From an uncultured Pseudovibrio sp. (GTDB taxonomy: Bacteria > Pseudomonadota > Alphaproteobacteria > Rhizobiales > Stappiaceae): DNA of 57,283 bases. Position 1 is the first letter of the stretch. Each line of letters begins with the position of its first letter. The position numbers were made by a program, and so were the translations under genes. Positions 8,653 to 16,625 of this stretch are shown piece by piece. Location of the stretch: the NCBI GenBank assembly GCA_947496145.1, contig CANMBS010000034.1, forward strand, positions 1 to 57,283, in the 5' to 3' direction. Below the pieces are notes generated by a model. That model had not been told where the DNA came from. It saw nothing but the letters and a program-made list of their open reading frames with translations, and did no database searches.

Positions 8653-9930
8653 TTATGGCATGAGATAGTTTGGCAACCATGTTGCGAGCATTGGGATGTA
8701 ACTCACCAGCAACAGCACAACCAGATTGGATAACAGGAACGGGAGGATCGCTTTGACTACTTTGGAAAGTGGCAGCTTTGCGATACCACCACACACAAAC
8801 AAGCAAACACCAACTGGTGGGGTAGTCAGGCCTAGCATCAGGTTGAGCACAGCGAATGTGGCAAAATGCAAAGGCTCTACACCAACACTGGTTGCCAGCT
8901 GTAGAAGCGGTACGAACAAGATGATGAGCGCTGCGATCGTTTCCATGAACATGCCGACAAAGAGCAGCAGCAGATTGATGAGCAGGATTACGACAAACTT
9001 GTTTTCAGTGAAGCCAAGCACGGCATCCGCAATCATTTGAGGGATGCGTTCCGACACCAAAATCCAGCCGAACACGTTTGCAAATCCAACCAGAGCAAGA
9101 ATTGCGGCTGATGAAATTGCACTATCCACCAGAATGCGCGGTACATCACGCAGGCGCAGCTGACGATAGATAAATGCACCAACGATCATCGCGTAGGCAC
9201 TGGCGATTACAGCAGTTTCGGTTGGTGTCACCAGACCAGAGAGCAGGCCGCCTACGATAAGCGCAGTCATGGCCAGAGCCCAGGAAGCACTGAGAAAGGA
9301 TTTAAACAGTTCGGCGAACCCTTCCCACGGTTGTTTTGGGAAGCTGCGCTTAATAGAGATGGCGTAACACGTGATCATCATGCCAACGCCCAAAAGGATA
9401 CCGGGAACCGCTCCTGCCAGAAACATCTTACCAACAGAAATACCAGTCAGCGAGCCGACGATAATCATGGGCAAACTTGGAGGAATCATTGGGCCGACAG
9501 TGGAAGATGCTGCTGTGACGGCTGCGGAGAAGTCTCCGGGATAACCGGCTTTTTTCATTCCGGGGATCATCATACCGCCGATGGAGGCGGCATCAGCAAC
9601 AGCAGTTCCTGAGATGCCACCAAAGAGCATGGAACCTGCAATATTCGTCAGGCCAAGACCACCGCGCATCCAGCCAACACCAGCATTTGCAAAGCGGATA
9701 ATGCGCTCCGTTATGCCGCCGTTGTTCATCAGGTTACCAGCAAGAATAAAGCCCGGAATGCAAAGCAGGGTGAATACATCCATACCCGCATACATTTTTT
9801 GCGGCATGGAGACCAAGGGTATTCCGGCAAACAGAAGATAGGCCAGTGAGGAAAGACCGAGCGTGATAGCAACGGGAATACCGATGGCAAGGCCAGTCAG
9901 AAAGACTCCTATCAGGATGGCAAGTTCCAT
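8653..9930 (-). CDS. dctM: TRAP transporter large permease, DctM
   Basis: A 425-residue, very hydrophobic protein with about 12 membrane segments. Family blocks are GIPVAITLGLSSL, a GGLGLTNIAGSMLFGGISGTA-type stretch, the VGPMIPPSLPMIIVG loop and the C-terminal LGLTTPPVGVCLFV. It is the channel subunit of a tripartite ATP-independent periplasmic transporter, driven by a sodium or proton gradient. Its ATG overlaps the end of dctQ by one base, so the two are translationally coupled. Context suggests a hexuronate or aldonate substrate. Confidence 0.93.
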   Translation of the reverse strand: MELAILIGVFLTGLAIGIPVAITLGLSSLAYLLFAGIPLVSMPQKMYAGMDVFTLLCIPGFILAGNLMNNGGITERIIRFANAGVGWMRGGLGLTNIAGSMLFGGISGTAVADAASIGGMMIPGMKKAGYPGDFSAAVTAASSTVGPMIPPSLPMIIVGSLTGISVGKMFLAGAVPGILLGVGMMITCYAISIKRSFPKQPWEGFAELFKSFLSASWALAMTALIVGGLLSGLVTPTETAVIASAYAMIVGAFIYRQLRLRDVPRILVDSAISSAAILALVGFANVFGWILVSERIPQMIADAVLGFTENKFVVILLINLLLLFVGMFMETIAALIILFVPLLQLATSVGVEPLHFATFAVLNLMLGLTTPPVGVCLFVCGGIAKLPLSKVVKAILPFLLSNLVVLLLVSYIPMLATWLPNYLMP

Positions 9931-10424
9931 TAATTCGGCTCCTCACTCTTAACTTCTTCTGGTTTGTTAAAGTCACGAAAGCCTTCGTAGGCGCGAAGCA
10001 GTGAGAAAAGCAGGATTGAACCTAAAAAGATGATCATGCTTCCATGGATGAAATCCATACGCCAGCCAAGGGCAGGGGAGGTTTGCCACTGACCAATGGA
10101 TGTGAACTTCCATGCAGGCATAATAAGTACAGCACATAACCCGGCAGAGGCCAAAGCAGCGAAGATAAGAATCGCGCGACGCAGTTTTACTGGCAGGTAA
10201 TTAATGAGAATATCAACATTGACCAGATCCCCGGATTTCATAGAAAGGCCGACCCCGCAGGCCGCTAGGAACAGCAAAGCAAAGCGTGTTAACTCTTCTG
10301 TCCAGACAGGCGAATCCTGAAAGACGTTTCTGCCAAGGACCTGCAGCAGAACTGCATAAATCAGAACAGCGAATGCGAGTCCTGTCAGCAGTCGGAAACC
10401 CTTAACAATTATCGAGGAAAACAT
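9930..10424 (-). CDS. dctQ: TRAP transporter small permease, DctQ
   Basis: A 164-residue membrane protein with four predicted hydrophobic segments. The family pattern is visible: NVFQDSPVWTEELTRFALLFLAACG in the second segment and LGWRMDFIHGSMIIFLGSILL near the end. DctQ pairs with DctM in the inner membrane. The C-terminus is charged (PEEVKSEEPN). It is separated from dctP by a strong terminator hairpin. Confidence 0.92.
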   Translation of the reverse strand: MFSSIIVKGFRLLTGLAFAVLIYAVLLQVLGRNVFQDSPVWTEELTRFALLFLAACGVGLSMKSGDLVNVDILINYLPVKLRRAILIFAALASAGLCAVLIMPAWKFTSIGQWQTSPALGWRMDFIHGSMIIFLGSILLFSLLRAYEGFRDFNKPEEVKSEEPN

Positions 10425-10487
10425 AGCTAAATCCTTCTCACAGGCTGAGATTTTTCCCGGCTCTTTTCGTGAGTAACCATAAAAAAA

Positions 10488-10510
10488 AGCGCCGCATGGG
10501 GTGCGGCGCT
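10488..10510 (-). terminator. Terminator between dctP and dctQM
   Basis: A perfect stem (AGCGCCGCA / TGCGGCGCT) with a 5-base loop; in the minus direction it is followed by a run of eight T. It sits just after the dctP stop and before dctQ. It probably makes transcription of dctQM partial, so that the binding protein is made in excess. Confidence 0.85.
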
Positions 10511-10519
10511 CTGTGTCTT

Positions 10520-11500
10520 TTAGTTATTGAAAAGGGATTCAACAGTTGGTCGAATTTCTTCAGACACATTGGCCAGAACTGCAGCCTTGGCTTTTTCGGA
10601 GAATGCCGCTTTGTCCACCTCCACGAAAGTCATGCCTTTTTCTTTTAGCTCTGCTTCCAGTTTGCTCTGCATGTCATCAAAGTTGGCACGGTACCAGTTT
10701 TCAGCAGCCTTACCAGCATCCTGAACAGCTTTCTTATCATCCGCAGACAGATTACTGAAGGTCTCTTCGGACATTGCAATGTAAATCCAGCTATTTACGT
10801 GTTCAGTTTTATTGACGTATTTCTGAACTTCGTTGAAGGATGCAGATTTGATGAGTGCGAGTGGGTTTTCCTGTGCGCCAATAGTGCCGTTCTGAAGAGC
10901 GGTAAACACTTCAGAGAAAGCCATTGGTGTAGGCATTGCACCCAATGATTTCCAGACATCTACGAACAGGGGCACGTTAGGAACGCGCATTTTCAAGCCA
11001 TCCAGATCATCTGGTGATTTGATTGGGCGGTTTGTGGTCAGGTTACGAGGGCCACGTACCATAATGGTGAGCGGACGGATACGGGCGCGCTCAATGATCT
11101 GAGCTTCAATGCTCTGACCAATTTCCCCGTTTGCCACTTCTGTCATGTGGTCGAGTGACTTGTATGCATAAGGCACAGCAAGCAAAGCAGCTTTTGGAGC
11201 CCAGTTCTGCAAGGATTCACCTGTGATCGCCAGATCGACAGTTCCGAGCTGCATACCGTTGATGAGGTCGATTTCTTTCCCCAGAGACTCGTTTGGATAA
11301 ACTCTTACTTCGATGCGGCCATCTGTGCGTGAGGCAACTTCCTCAGCAAATTTCATAGAGGCCTTGTGCCATAGGTTTGCCTCGTTGGCCAGGTGGCCAA
11401 GCTTAAGCGTCACGTCGGCTGCGCTGACACTACTCGCCGCAAGTCCCAAAGCGGTAAGGCCAGCTGCTGCTGACATGACAAATGATTTCACAGAAAACAT
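10520..11500 (-). CDS. dctP: TRAP transporter substrate-binding protein, DctP
   Basis: A 326-residue periplasmic solute receptor. The ATG at 11500 has a GGGAG ribosome site and opens a clear signal peptide (MFSVKSFVMSAAAG... SSVSA, then ADVTLKLGH). An upstream in-frame start would add 23 residues that do not look like a signal. DctP family blocks: RVYPNESLGKEIDLINGMQLG, LKMRVPNVPLFVDVWKSLGAMPTPM, and the arginine in MVRGPRNLTTNRPI that pairs with a substrate carboxylate in this family. The family and the neighbouring uxuA and idnD suggest a sugar acid. The upstream region carries a palindrome shared with the gntR promoter (11801-11814). Confidence 0.93.
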   Translation of the reverse strand: MFSVKSFVMSAAAGLTALGLAASSVSAADVTLKLGHLANEANLWHKASMKFAEEVASRTDGRIEVRVYPNESLGKEIDLINGMQLGTVDLAITGESLQNWAPKAALLAVPYAYKSLDHMTEVANGEIGQSIEAQIIERARIRPLTIMVRGPRNLTTNRPIKSPDDLDGLKMRVPNVPLFVDVWKSLGAMPTPMAFSEVFTALQNGTIGAQENPLALIKSASFNEVQKYVNKTEHVNSWIYIAMSEETFSNLSADDKKAVQDAGKAAENWYRANFDDMQSKLEAELKEKGMTFVEVDKAAFSEKAKAAVLANVSEEIRPTVESLFNN

Positions 11501-11800
11501 AAAAGCTCCCAATCTTAGTTTTATCTGCTTTTTAAAGAGTCTGGGACAATATTGCCCGTAAGCTCCCAAGTGAATTCGTACTTCTTGACGACTCCCTATA
11601 CCTAAACATCAAGAAGTATTTATTTCGCAGGCCTGAGCAATAATTTAGAATTGCATTCGCTGATTGTGACATAATTACTTTGGTTATTGTAATTACATTG
11701 CGCGAATTCTATGTTGCGCTGCTCAGGTCGATAATATTACGCTTGAAATATCTAACATGATTTGGTCGACCAGAAATCAGGAAAAATACCTATATGCGCA

Positions 11801-11814
11801 ACTACCATTCTAGT
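11801..11814. promoter_or_regulatory. Probable GntR-regulator operator upstream of dctP
   Basis: ACTACCATTCTAGT has dyad symmetry of the form ACTA-N2-AT-N2-TAGT. Apart from one base it equals the reverse complement of the palindrome in front of gntR (13171-13184). It lies 300 bases upstream of the dctP ATG and 60 bases after uxuA. The 11570-11873 stretch around it has no gene and should hold the dctP promoter. That it binds the neighbouring regulator is an inference. Confidence 0.6.
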
Positions 11815-11873
11815 CGACTTTCTCTAGTTACATTTCTCCTTTCAAAGCAACATAATATCAAATAGTAATTATA

Positions 11874-13103
11874 TTACAGCATATTGCAATGATCATGACT
11901 GAGCGCTGCGATAATCCCATTTATCTCGGCGAGCCCTTTCATACGGCCAATTGTTGGATATCCCGGCTGTGAATTTCGAAAAAGGTCGTCCAAAATGTCG
12001 AGTCCATGATCTGGCCGGAAAGGAAGCTCCCAATCTGACATTCCTTCATCTTTTCGGCGCTTTTCTTCTTTCAAGATTGCTGCAATTAGAGCAACTAAGT
12101 CTGTATTTCCAATAAGATGCTCAGATTCGTAGAAGTTTCCAAGGCGAATGGGCTCACCTTTGGGTTGCGGTTGCTCACTTACTACATTGCGAATGTGGAG
12201 AAAATGAATTCGCTCCTTAAATTGGTCAACCATTTCAGGTAAGTTATTGTCCCCGCGTATGCCCATGGATCCACTGCACAGTGTAACTCCATTGGCTGGA
12301 CTGTCGACCGCATCCAAAAGCAACTTGTAGTGCTCTTGTGTGGATGAGATTCGTGGAAGACCGAGTAGTGGGAAAGGCGGATCATCCGGATGGCAACCCA
12401 TTTTCATGCCTAGACGTTCAGCTAAAGGAATGATTTCACTGAGAAAATCTATGAAATGACTTCTGAGCTTGTCTTCATCGATGTCCTTATAAAGTGCAAG
12501 TGCGTCTAAGACGTCAGAAATTTTCTGCTTCTCAGCTCCGGGAAGGCCGCACATGATGCTAGAGGCGAGGCTTTCTTTTTGCTCATCGCTCATGAAGGAG
12601 AAGCGACGGGCTGCTTCCTCCCGCACTTCTTCGGTATAGTCTTGTTCTGCACTATCGCGCTGAAGCAGATGCAGGTCGTAGGCTGCAAAATCGTAGATAT
12701 CAAAGCGCATGCATGTCGAGCCGTTGGGTAGCCTGTGTGCCAGCTCCGTTCTTGTCCAGTCGAGGATTGGCATGAAGTTGTAGCACACAGTCTTTATGCC
12801 GGCGCTGGCAAGATTCTTCAGACTTTGTTTATAGTTTTCAATATGCTCGCGCCAGTTTCCCGATTGCTGCTTGATGTCTTCCGAAACGGGAAGGCTTTCA
12901 ATAATTTCCCAGTCCAGGTCTGTAGGTCTTCCGTCTGGAAGATAACGAATCTCATTCTGGCGCTTTGCAATTTCCTCTGGTGTGACTATAACCCCATCAG
13001 GAATATGGTGCAGAGCTGATACGATACTCTTTGCTCCCACATGCATAATGTCATTCATTGCGCAAAGATCGCGGGGCCCGAACCATCTCCATGTCGCTCG
13101 CAT
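11874..13103 (-). CDS. uxuA: D-mannonate dehydratase, intact copy
   Basis: A 409-residue protein of full family length that removes water from D-mannonate to give 2-keto-3-deoxygluconate. Blocks: MRATWRWFGPRD and SALHHIPDG at the N-terminus, [15 protein letters not shown], then the metal site residues spread over MGCHPDDPPFPLLGLPR, TLCSGSMGIRGDN, IHFLHIRNV and LPFRPDHGLDIL. The TIM-barrel active site (His, Cys, His, Asp binding Mn2+ or Fe2+) is complete. It is transcribed divergently from gntR, with a probable operator 68 bases upstream. A broken copy lies at 4401-5574. Confidence 0.95.
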   Translation of the reverse strand: MRATWRWFGPRDLCAMNDIMHVGAKSIVSALHHIPDGVIVTPEEIAKRQNEIRYLPDGRPTDLDWEIIESLPVSEDIKQQSGNWREHIENYKQSLKNLASAGIKTVCYNFMPILDWTRTELAHRLPNGSTCMRFDIYDFAAYDLHLLQRDSAEQDYTEEVREEAARRFSFMSDEQKESLASSIMCGLPGAEKQKISDVLDALALYKDIDEDKLRSHFIDFLSEIIPLAERLGMKMGCHPDDPPFPLLGLPRISSTQEHYKLLLDAVDSPANGVTLCSGSMGIRGDNNLPEMVDQFKERIHFLHIRNVVSEQPQPKGEPIRLGNFYESEHLIGNTDLVALIAAILKEEKRRKDEGMSDWELPFRPDHGLDILDDLFRNSQPGYPTIGRMKGLAEINGIIAALSHDHCNML

Positions 13104-13170
13104 CTGTTAACTTTCTTAATGAAGGATGCATTCGCTGCACCCAGATAGTTTTAAATTGCTTTGCTATTCA

Positions 13171-13184
13171 ACTAGTATGGTAGT
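13171..13184. promoter_or_regulatory. Probable operator in the uxuA-gntR divergent promoter
   Basis: ACTAGTATGGTAGT, a 14-bp palindrome (10 of 14 symmetric positions). It lies 11 bases before the gntR ATG and 67 bases before the uxuA ATG. It matches the site at 11801-11814 at 13 of 14 positions in reverse complement. Its place fits autoregulation of gntR and control of uxuA. Confidence 0.65.
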
Positions 13185-13195
13185 ATAAAGTCAAC

Positions 13196-13906
13196 ATGAG
13201 TAATGCAACGAAGTTAGAACATCTGGAGAGCATCTACGCTGATCTGGAGGATGGAACTGTTTCTACACGTGTATTTAACGCGATGAAGACCTGTATCGTT
13301 CAATTGCTGGTCATGCCAGGAGAGACGATCTCTGAAGCGGATGTATCAAAGCGTCTGGGTATCTCACGTCAGCCTGTGCGCGAAGCATTTATCAAGCTTG
13401 CTGATTTAGGGCTTTTGGAAATTCGCCCGCAGCGCGGTACCTTCATTGTTCTGATCTCTCGCCGAGATGTGGAAAATGCACGCTTTATACGTGAAGCTCT
13501 TGAAGTTGCTTTGGTTCGTAAAGCAACAGAAAGCGATTCTACGGCTTTAGTGCGAGAGCTAAAACGCATTATTGAACTTCAGGAACTTGCTTGTAAGCAC
13601 AAGGACAACACTGAGTTTTTGCGTCTTGATGAAGCCTTTCATAGCGCCATTGCCAGTGGAGTGGATTGCGCACTGGGGTGGCGGTTGGTTTCTGAGATGA
13701 AGGTCCAGATGGATCGGGTTCGCTTTCTTAGTCTGGAAAATGCATCTCCAGCCTCAACTCTTATTCAACAACACAAAGCAATTGTTGCAGCTATCGAAAG
13801 TGCTGATCCAGCAATCGCTCAGGCCGAGATGGAAAAGCACCTTCGTGAGATCTTAAAGACCCTACCCGAAATCGAACGCGAAAACTCCAAGCTTTTCTGC
13901 CCTTGA
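13196..13906 (+). CDS. GntR-family (FadR/FCD subfamily) transcriptional regulator
   Basis: A 236-residue regulator. The N-terminal winged helix-turn-helix is clear (GETISEADVSKRLGISRQPVREAFIKLADLGLLEIRPQRGTFIV, about 43-85). The C-terminal helical FCD ligand domain follows, with the metal-binding type pattern RLDEAFHSAIASG and QQHKAIVAAIESAD. Such proteins (UxuR, ExuR, LgoR types) repress hexuronate genes and release DNA when bound to a sugar-acid intermediate. It is divergent from uxuA. There is no good ribosome site before the ATG. Confidence 0.9.
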   Translation: MSNATKLEHLESIYADLEDGTVSTRVFNAMKTCIVQLLVMPGETISEADVSKRLGISRQPVREAFIKLADLGLLEIRPQRGTFIVLISRRDVENARFIREALEVALVRKATESDSTALVRELKRIIELQELACKHKDNTEFLRLDEAFHSAIASGVDCALGWRLVSEMKVQMDRVRFLSLENASPASTLIQQHKAIVAAIESADPAIAQAEMEKHLREILKTLPEIERENSKLFCP

Positions 13907-14011
13907 GACTGGACTAACCTAAGAAAAGTGGAGAGATGGGATGGTTCAGCATGTCGCTTGTGATTAATTGCGAATGGGGTGGATGGCTCCTGCACCACCT
14001 AGGCTCAAGAC

Positions 14012-14869
14012 TCATATCCAGAATATCACAGTTGCAGCGATGTAAATTGCTGATTTGAATAAGTTGGGGCACCGGTCATAGCGCATCGCGATCCGTCGAC
14101 AGTCTTTGAGCTTAAAGCGTATCTCTGAAAAGTGGACACCGGTTTTCAGATAAAGATACGCAAAACAAAAACTAAAGCAGATCAAGCGTTTCAGCTTAAA
14201 CGCGAACTGCTTTAGCAAACAGGTTTTCAACCTTGTGCCGCTTTCTATAGGTTCTGAAGCAGTACAGGATTTTCTTTTTGCGAGTTTTCCTTGAAGGAAT
14301 GCATGCCTCAATATTTTGATCTGTAACGCTTTTTCTTATCTTGTTACTGTCTTGACCGCGATCTGCGATCAATACCCGGGCAGCGGGTAAATCGGGTAAC
14401 AGCACCTCAGCTCCCTTGTAATCACTGGTTTGCCCGACGTTCAGATGAAGCCTGAGCGGATGGCCCGCTCCGTTTCCGATAACATGGAGTTTTGTATTCA
14501 TGCCGCCCTTTGTGCGCCCGATCAGGCGCGAACCGCAGCCCCTTTTTTCAGGCTTGAAGCGGTGCGGTGAGCCTTGAGATGCGTTGCGTCGATCATCAGG
14601 ATGTCAGCTTCAGGGCCTGTGGGTCTGGCCAGCTCTTCAAAGATCTTTTCAAAAACACCTTTTTCAGACCAGCGCACAAACCGGTTATATAAAGTCTTGT
14701 GAGGGCCGTATTCTCTCGGCACATCCCGCCAGCGTAACCCATTGCGAATAATGAAGATAATGCTGTTTAATACTCGCCGGTCATCAACCCGCAGTCGACC
14801 ATGCGGCTTTGGAAAAAAGGGGCGCAGGCACTCCATCTGAGGTTCTGTCAACCAGAGCAAATCACTCAT
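14012..14869 (-). pseudogene. IS427-group transposase, interrupted by a small repeat
   Basis: The first frame (MSDLLWLTEPQMECLRPFF to HRTASSLKKGAAVRA) and the second frame (GRTKGGMNTKLHVIGNGAG onward) are joined across a run of A and G at SLKKG, the usual programmed frameshift site in this group. The first catalytic Asp is in ILMIDATHLKAHR and the second in VLIADRGQDS. The gene is broken after VENLFAK by the insertion at 14115-14212. Its true C-terminus (LKDCRRIAMRYDRCPNLF ... ATVIFWI) lies on the other side. Removing the insertion and one TA restores an unbroken FAKLKD. Confidence 0.85.
14115..14212. repeat. 98-bp MITE-like palindromic insertion with TA duplication
   Basis: The element begins AAGCGTATCTCTGAAAAG and ends CGCGAACTGCTT, so the termini form an AAGC / GCTT inverted repeat. 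It is flanked on both sides by TA (14113-14114 and 14213-14214). Two hairpins lie inside: GCGTATCT...AGATACGC type arms around a GTGGACACCGG loop, and AAAGCAG / CTGCTTT arms. Cutting it out with one TA restores the transposase frame exactly, so it arrived by transposition. The TA target suggests mobilisation by an IS630/Tc1-type transposase or an IS5 relative. Similar GTGGACACCGG palindromes are scattered in alphaproteobacterial genomes (from memory). Confidence 0.8.
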
Positions 14870-14990
14870 GTCAAAACTCCGTTTTGAACAAACTGAAGCA
14901 GACAAGATCTAGAAATCAATGGGTCCTGAGCCTAGCGAAGTTTCTGAGAGATAAACCTCTTTGTGACCATCCGCGTGCTTGCACGAGCAA

Positions 14991-15170
14991 TCAGCAAGAA
15001 AAAATGCTTTGGCGTTTCAAAATCACTCTTCTCCAAATGTGATAAACATAGCTCGCCGCCATAAAATATGCGCTTCTATAGACCTCTTCCCGCATAATCG
15101 CATCTCTGCCCATCTCAAAGTTCTTCATGTACTTGCGCATTGAGAATGTTTCAAACCGCTTCAAGGACAT
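14991..15170 (-). CDS. Hypothetical 59-residue protein
   Basis: An open frame from ATG (15170) to TGA, with five methionines and a basic, aromatic-rich composition (RKYMKNFEMGRDAIMREE, then AYFMAASYVYHIWRRV). It lies in the 400-base gap between the IS5 and IS6 elements. No known family is recognised. It may be the end or remnant of a larger gene removed by the insertions. The rest of 14933-15343 shows nothing else that can be named. Confidence 0.3.
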   Translation of the reverse strand: MSLKRFETFSMRKYMKNFEMGRDAIMREEVYRSAYFMAASYVYHIWRRVILKRQSIFSC

Positions 15171-15343
15171 AGTGTCAAGGTGCCCTGAAAAGTTGCGACT
15201 TTAAACAATAAATCCTCTTCAGTATTCTTGGCAGTAAGCCAGCGTCAACGGCGGCGATACTGGGATTGGACTAGTGTACTTGTCAAACTTTTAAATAAAA
15301 TTTTCACTAATACTTTAATTGTTAAGCGCCTGTAGAGCAGGAT

Positions 15344-16183
15344 GATACTGTCGCAAAATTTTACCTGTTTTCAGTAAACGCCTTTTCGTCTAGACGCTTC
15401 TGCTCTAATTTGATGGTTTATGGATTAATGTTTTGATCAGTTTCAAGAGTGTCCATCATCCCAAAGACGTTGACGTTATCTTGTATGCAGTGTTTCTCTA
15501 CGTTCGCTATTCGGTTTCCTTCCGAGATCTTGAGGAAATCATGGAGGAACAGGGTATTGAGGCTGATCATGATACCCTCAATCGCTGGGTTATGAGATAC
15601 TTACCGCTGATTGCAGAAGAAGCCAGAAAACAAAAGTGTAAAGTAGGTACCCCGTGGCGGATGGACGAGACCGACGTTAAGTTGAAAGGCAAGTGAATTT
15701 ATCTGTACCGAGCCCTTGATAAGCACGGCAAACCGGTTGATTTTATGCTTTCACAAACCCGCGATGAGATAGCAGCCATGACCTTTTTTGAGAGTGCTAT
15801 TGGCAATAACATATTGCCAGAGAAGGTGGCCATGGACAAGAGCGGGGCTAATCGCGCCGGGCTGAATAATAACAATTTTTTTGTTTCTCATTGGTTGCTG
15901 GTGTTTTTGTCGAGATCCTTCAAGTCAAATATCTCAACAATACCAATGAGCAAGACTACCGGCTCATCAAACGACTGACGAGGCCGATGATGGGCTTCAG
16001 GGCCTTCCATTCAGCTGCTGCTACACTTGAGGGAATTGAAACCGCCCACATGATCAGAAAGGGTCAACAGGGACACGAGGACGATCCAGCCTGCTGCTAA
16101 ACATTTAGTTCACGGCGCCCGCAGGATAACTGCGTCCTGACCATAGGTGTATTGCGAGCAAATGCAGAGTTTGCGACAGAACC
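15344..16183 (+). mobile_element. IS6-family insertion sequence, decayed, 840 bp
   Basis: The left end GATACTGTCGCAAA (15344-15357) and the right end TTTGCGACAGAACC (16170-16183) are inverted repeats with two mismatches. The form GGTTCTGTCGCAAA is typical of IS6 (IS26-type) elements, and the size is normal. No 8-bp target duplication could be identified. The right end cuts a short-chain dehydrogenase gene. Confidence 0.85.
15433..16100 (+). pseudogene. IS6-family transposase pseudogene
   Basis: Recognisable IS6 blocks: FKSVHHPKDVDVILYAVFLY, VSFRDLEEIMEEQGIEADHDTLNRWV, and WRMDETDVKLKGK with the first catalytic Asp. A TGA stop at 15694 replaces the tryptophan expected after KLKGK. The same frame continues with YLYRALDKHGKPVDFMLSQTRD and DKSGANRAGLN. 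A frameshift near 15890 then moves the end (VKYLNNTNEQDYRLIKRLTRPMMG, FHSAAATLEGIETAHMIRKGQ) to another frame. Two lesions make it inactive. Confidence 0.9.
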
Positions 16184-16467
16184 CATCAGCATGTGATTTT
16201 GGTGAGTTCGGCGTGCGGGTGAATGCCGTTTGCCCTGGTCTGATTGAGACTGGAATGGCACAGCCAGTGTTTGATCATGCACGTAGTATTGGCAAGAAAG
16301 ACAGGCTTGGTTCACGTGCTGAGCTGCGCCGACATGGTGATGCTTCTGAAGTTGCGGCCACAATTGCGTTTCTCGCAAGTAGAGATGCAAGCTTTATTAC
16401 TGGTCAGGCGCTCACTGTAGATGGCGGTAATACATCTTCTCTCAATATGCCGGGAATGAAAATATAG
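16184..16467 (+). pseudogene. Short-chain dehydrogenase, C-terminal fragment cut by IS6
   Basis: About 94 residues remain. FGVRVNAVCPGLIETGMAQPVF and the later ATIAFLASRDASFITGQALTVDGGNTS are the standard C-terminal blocks of classical SDR oxidoreductases. The Rossmann half and the catalytic Tyr-Lys pair are missing; their place is taken by the end of the IS6 element. Although the frame is open through the IS end from 16147, a working enzyme cannot result. A strong hairpin follows. Confidence 0.85.
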
Positions 16468-16497
16468 GCTTCAGGCACCTGCATTAGCCATGAATAA

Positions 16498-16540
16498 GAG
16501 CCAGTCTGCAACACCGGGCAATGCTGTTGCGGACTGGCTC
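16498..16540 (+). terminator. Strong hairpin after the SDR fragment
   Basis: A 16-bp stem with one mismatch (GAGCCAGTCTGCAACA / TGTTGCGGACTGGCTC). A second small hairpin, CTGATCC / GGATCAG (16544-16565), follows. It lies between the + strand SDR fragment and the minus-strand acyl-CoA dehydrogenase. No long T-run follows directly. Confidence 0.6.
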
Positions 16541-16625
16541 CCACTGATCCAAAGGGGTGGATCAGATTGATTGGATTATGAAATCACTTTTAGGATAATG
16601 ACAAGTAAAAATACGGTTTTCCAAA

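Larger units (their letters stand above)
14002..14932 (-). mobile_element. IS5-family (IS427 group) insertion sequence, 931 bp
   Basis: The ends form an inverted repeat: GGCTCAAGACTCAT at 14002 and the complement of GGCTCAGGACCCAT ending at 14932. Both ends are flanked by TA, the usual target duplication of this group. Inside is a two-frame transposase on the minus strand. A 98-bp palindromic element has inserted into it at 14115-14212. Without that insertion the IS would be about 831 bp, a normal size. Confidence 0.85.

Noticed and set aside
15266-15282. ACTAGTGTACTTGT as a third GntR operator
   Set aside because: It keeps only part of the 14-bp pattern and lies among IS debris, away from any sugar-acid gene.
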